A DNA stretch of 64,000 nucleotides from Leucobacter viscericola (GTDB taxonomy: Bacteria > Actinomycetota > Actinomycetes > Actinomycetales > Microbacteriaceae). The DNA is taken from the NCBI RefSeq assembly GCF_011299575.1, contig NZ_CP049863.1:3286001-3350000 (forward strand). Direction: 5' to 3'. Both the position numbers and the translations under genes were made by a program. The notes under the pieces were generated by a model that was not told where the DNA came from, made no database searches, and worked only from the letters and a program-made list of their open reading frames with translations. Each line of letters starts with the position of its first letter. The stretch's first letter is position 1. Positions 62,936 through 64,000 of the stretch are shown in pieces.

Positions 62936-64000
62936 CCACTCGCTGCATGTCGGGCGGTGGCTCGGGTGGACGCTCGCCACCCTGCTGCCGCTCGGCTTCA
63001 TCCTGCTGTTTTTTGTGTGGCCGGTGGTCTCGCTGGTCGCAACGGGACTCACGAATGATGGCCAGCTCGACCTGAGTGGGATTCCGGAAGTATTTGGAGA
63101 TGCTCGCACCTGGCAGGTGATTGGGCAAACGATTCTGCAGGCAGTGGGATCCACCGTCATCTCACTCTTGCTCGGTCTGCCTGCTGCATATGTGTTGTAC
63201 CGGCTTGATTTCCCCGGACGAGCCTTCCTGCGAGGATTTCTTACCGTGCCGTTTGTGCTGCCAACGGTTGTTGTTGGTACGGCGTTCACGGCTCTGCTCG
63301 GGCCGGGAGGCCCGCTTGAGTGGCTCGGCCTCGATCGCAGCTTTGTCGCCATCATTATTGCGCTCGCCTTCTTCAACGTCACCGTTGTTGCGCGCACCGT
63401 CGGTGGGTTTTGGGCCAGGCTCGACGATAGCGCTGCCATGGCCGCGCGGGTGATGGGTGCGGGGCGCGTGCGTGCTTGGCTTACCGTTACGTTCCCGGCA
63501 CTTGTTCCAGCGCTCGCCTCGGCGGCAGCGTTGGTGTTCCTCTTTAGTTCGACATCGTTTGGGATCGTGTTGATCCTCGGTGGTCGCGAGTTTGCCAACG
63601 TGGAGACAGAGATCTATCGGCTCACCGTGCAGTTTCTTGATCTGCGCTCGGCGGCAGTGCTTTCGCTGGCGCAATTCGTCATTGTTGGGCTTGCGCTTAC
63701 GGTTTCTGCCCGACTGCGCAGCTCGGGGGAGCGCGCGGTTGAACTGCGCGCCGAGGCGCCACAGGGGCAGCGGGAAAAACGGCCGGGGATCGCGGATCTG
63801 CCAGCACTCGTGATGTTTGGTGCGACGGTGCTGATCCTGCACGCGCTTCCGATCCTGACCCTGCTGGGGCGATCTTTGCGGGCGGCGGACGGCTCCTGGA
63901 GCTTCGGCAACTACGCGGCACTGTTTTCTTCTGCTGATTTGCCGATTGAGGGCACCGTGCTTGAATCGATTTGGTTGTCGCTGCGAATCTCGTGCGTGGC
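62916..64000 (+). CDS. thiP: Thiamine ABC transporter permease, partial, C-terminus beyond window
   Basis: An open frame from the GTG at 62916 runs to the right edge (361 codons). It encodes a large two-module permease: GRWLGWTLATLLPLGFILLFFVWPVVSLVATGL, then a first EAA-like region AARVMGAGRVRAWLTVTFPALVPALASAAALVF in pattern, and the start of a second half near residue 290. Iron/thiamine-type permeases have this arrangement. The GTG overlaps the end of thiB, and no better start lies before the first membrane segment. The second half and any ThiQ ATPase lie outside. Confidence 0.85.
   Translation, partial: MTRSASNHSLHVGRWLGWTLATLLPLGFILLFFVWPVVSLVATGLTNDGQLDLSGIPEVFGDARTWQVIGQTILQAVGSTVISLLLGLPAAYVLYRLDFPGRAFLRGFLTVPFVLPTVVVGTAFTALLGPGGPLEWLGLDRSFVAIIIALAFFNVTVVARTVGGFWARLDDSAAMAARVMGAGRVRAWLTVTFPALVPALASAAALVFLFSSTSFGIVLILGGREFANVETEIYRLTVQFLDLRSAAVLSLAQFVIVGLALTVSARLRSSGERAVELRAEAPQGQREKRPGIADLPALVMFGATVLILHALPILTLLGRSLRAADGSWSFGNYAALFSSADLPIEGTVLESIWLSLRISCV

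Overview
The window looks like chromosomal DNA of a high-GC Gram-positive actinobacterium, most likely Microbacteriaceae and possibly near Leucobacter. The assignment is an inference from gene content: a guaB - guaB3 - SURF1 - DUF3817 - guaA cluster, pcrA next to sucCD, a DUF6350 membrane protein, LAxTG cell-wall sorting signals, many GTG starts and ATGA start/stop overlaps. No rRNA, tRNA, CRISPR array, prophage or insertion sequence was seen. Both window edges cut genes: a methyltransferase on the left and a thiamine ABC permease on the right.

Layout. 1-8.5 kb is housekeeping: methyltransferase fragment, DUF4190 protein, groES under a CIRCE element, rarD, and the guanine-nucleotide cluster guaB, guaB3, SURF1, DUF3817, guaA. 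8.5-15.8 kb, all on the minus strand, holds two transporter modules with regulators (XRE-cupin / NhaC-type antiporter / class V aminotransferase; MmyB-type XRE / DHA2 MFS exporter), a DUF1801 protein and a Bax-inhibitor-1-like protein. 15.9-23.2 kb holds a glycerophosphodiesterase, asparaginase, PcrA helicase and succinyl-CoA synthetase. 23.3-24.4 kb encodes an unusual short MetE-like protein.

24.4-52.4 kb is the most interesting block: a catabolic island for proline, 4-hydroxyproline and probably proline-rich (collagen- or extensin-like) peptides. It encodes a dpp-type oligopeptide importer, an S33 hydrolase of the proline-iminopeptidase type and an M24 Xaa-Pro-type aminopeptidase; a liv-type amino-acid importer; every step from trans-4-hydroxy-L-proline to 2-oxoglutarate (epimerase, three-component FAD/Fe-S dehydrogenase, DapA-family deaminase, 2-oxoglutarate-semialdehyde dehydrogenase); an OCD-family reductase; a GntR regulator; and a second racemase with bifunctional PutA and a LysR regulator. 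Three promoters of this island share an operator-like motif, TGTRAYATKGCACA. The island lies between sucD and a DUF6350 gene that I recall as neighbours in relatives, so it may be an insertion.

52.4-61.7 kb encodes surface functions: two LAxTG-anchored proteins (the second 1558 aa with SdrD-B-like and DUF5979-like domains), the DUF6350 protein, and a sigma factor fused to its own zinc-finger anti-sigma and membrane segment. 61.7-64 kb is a TPP riboswitch followed by thiB and a partial thiP. Intergenic DNA is rich in long palindromes, including two small families of repeated hairpins.
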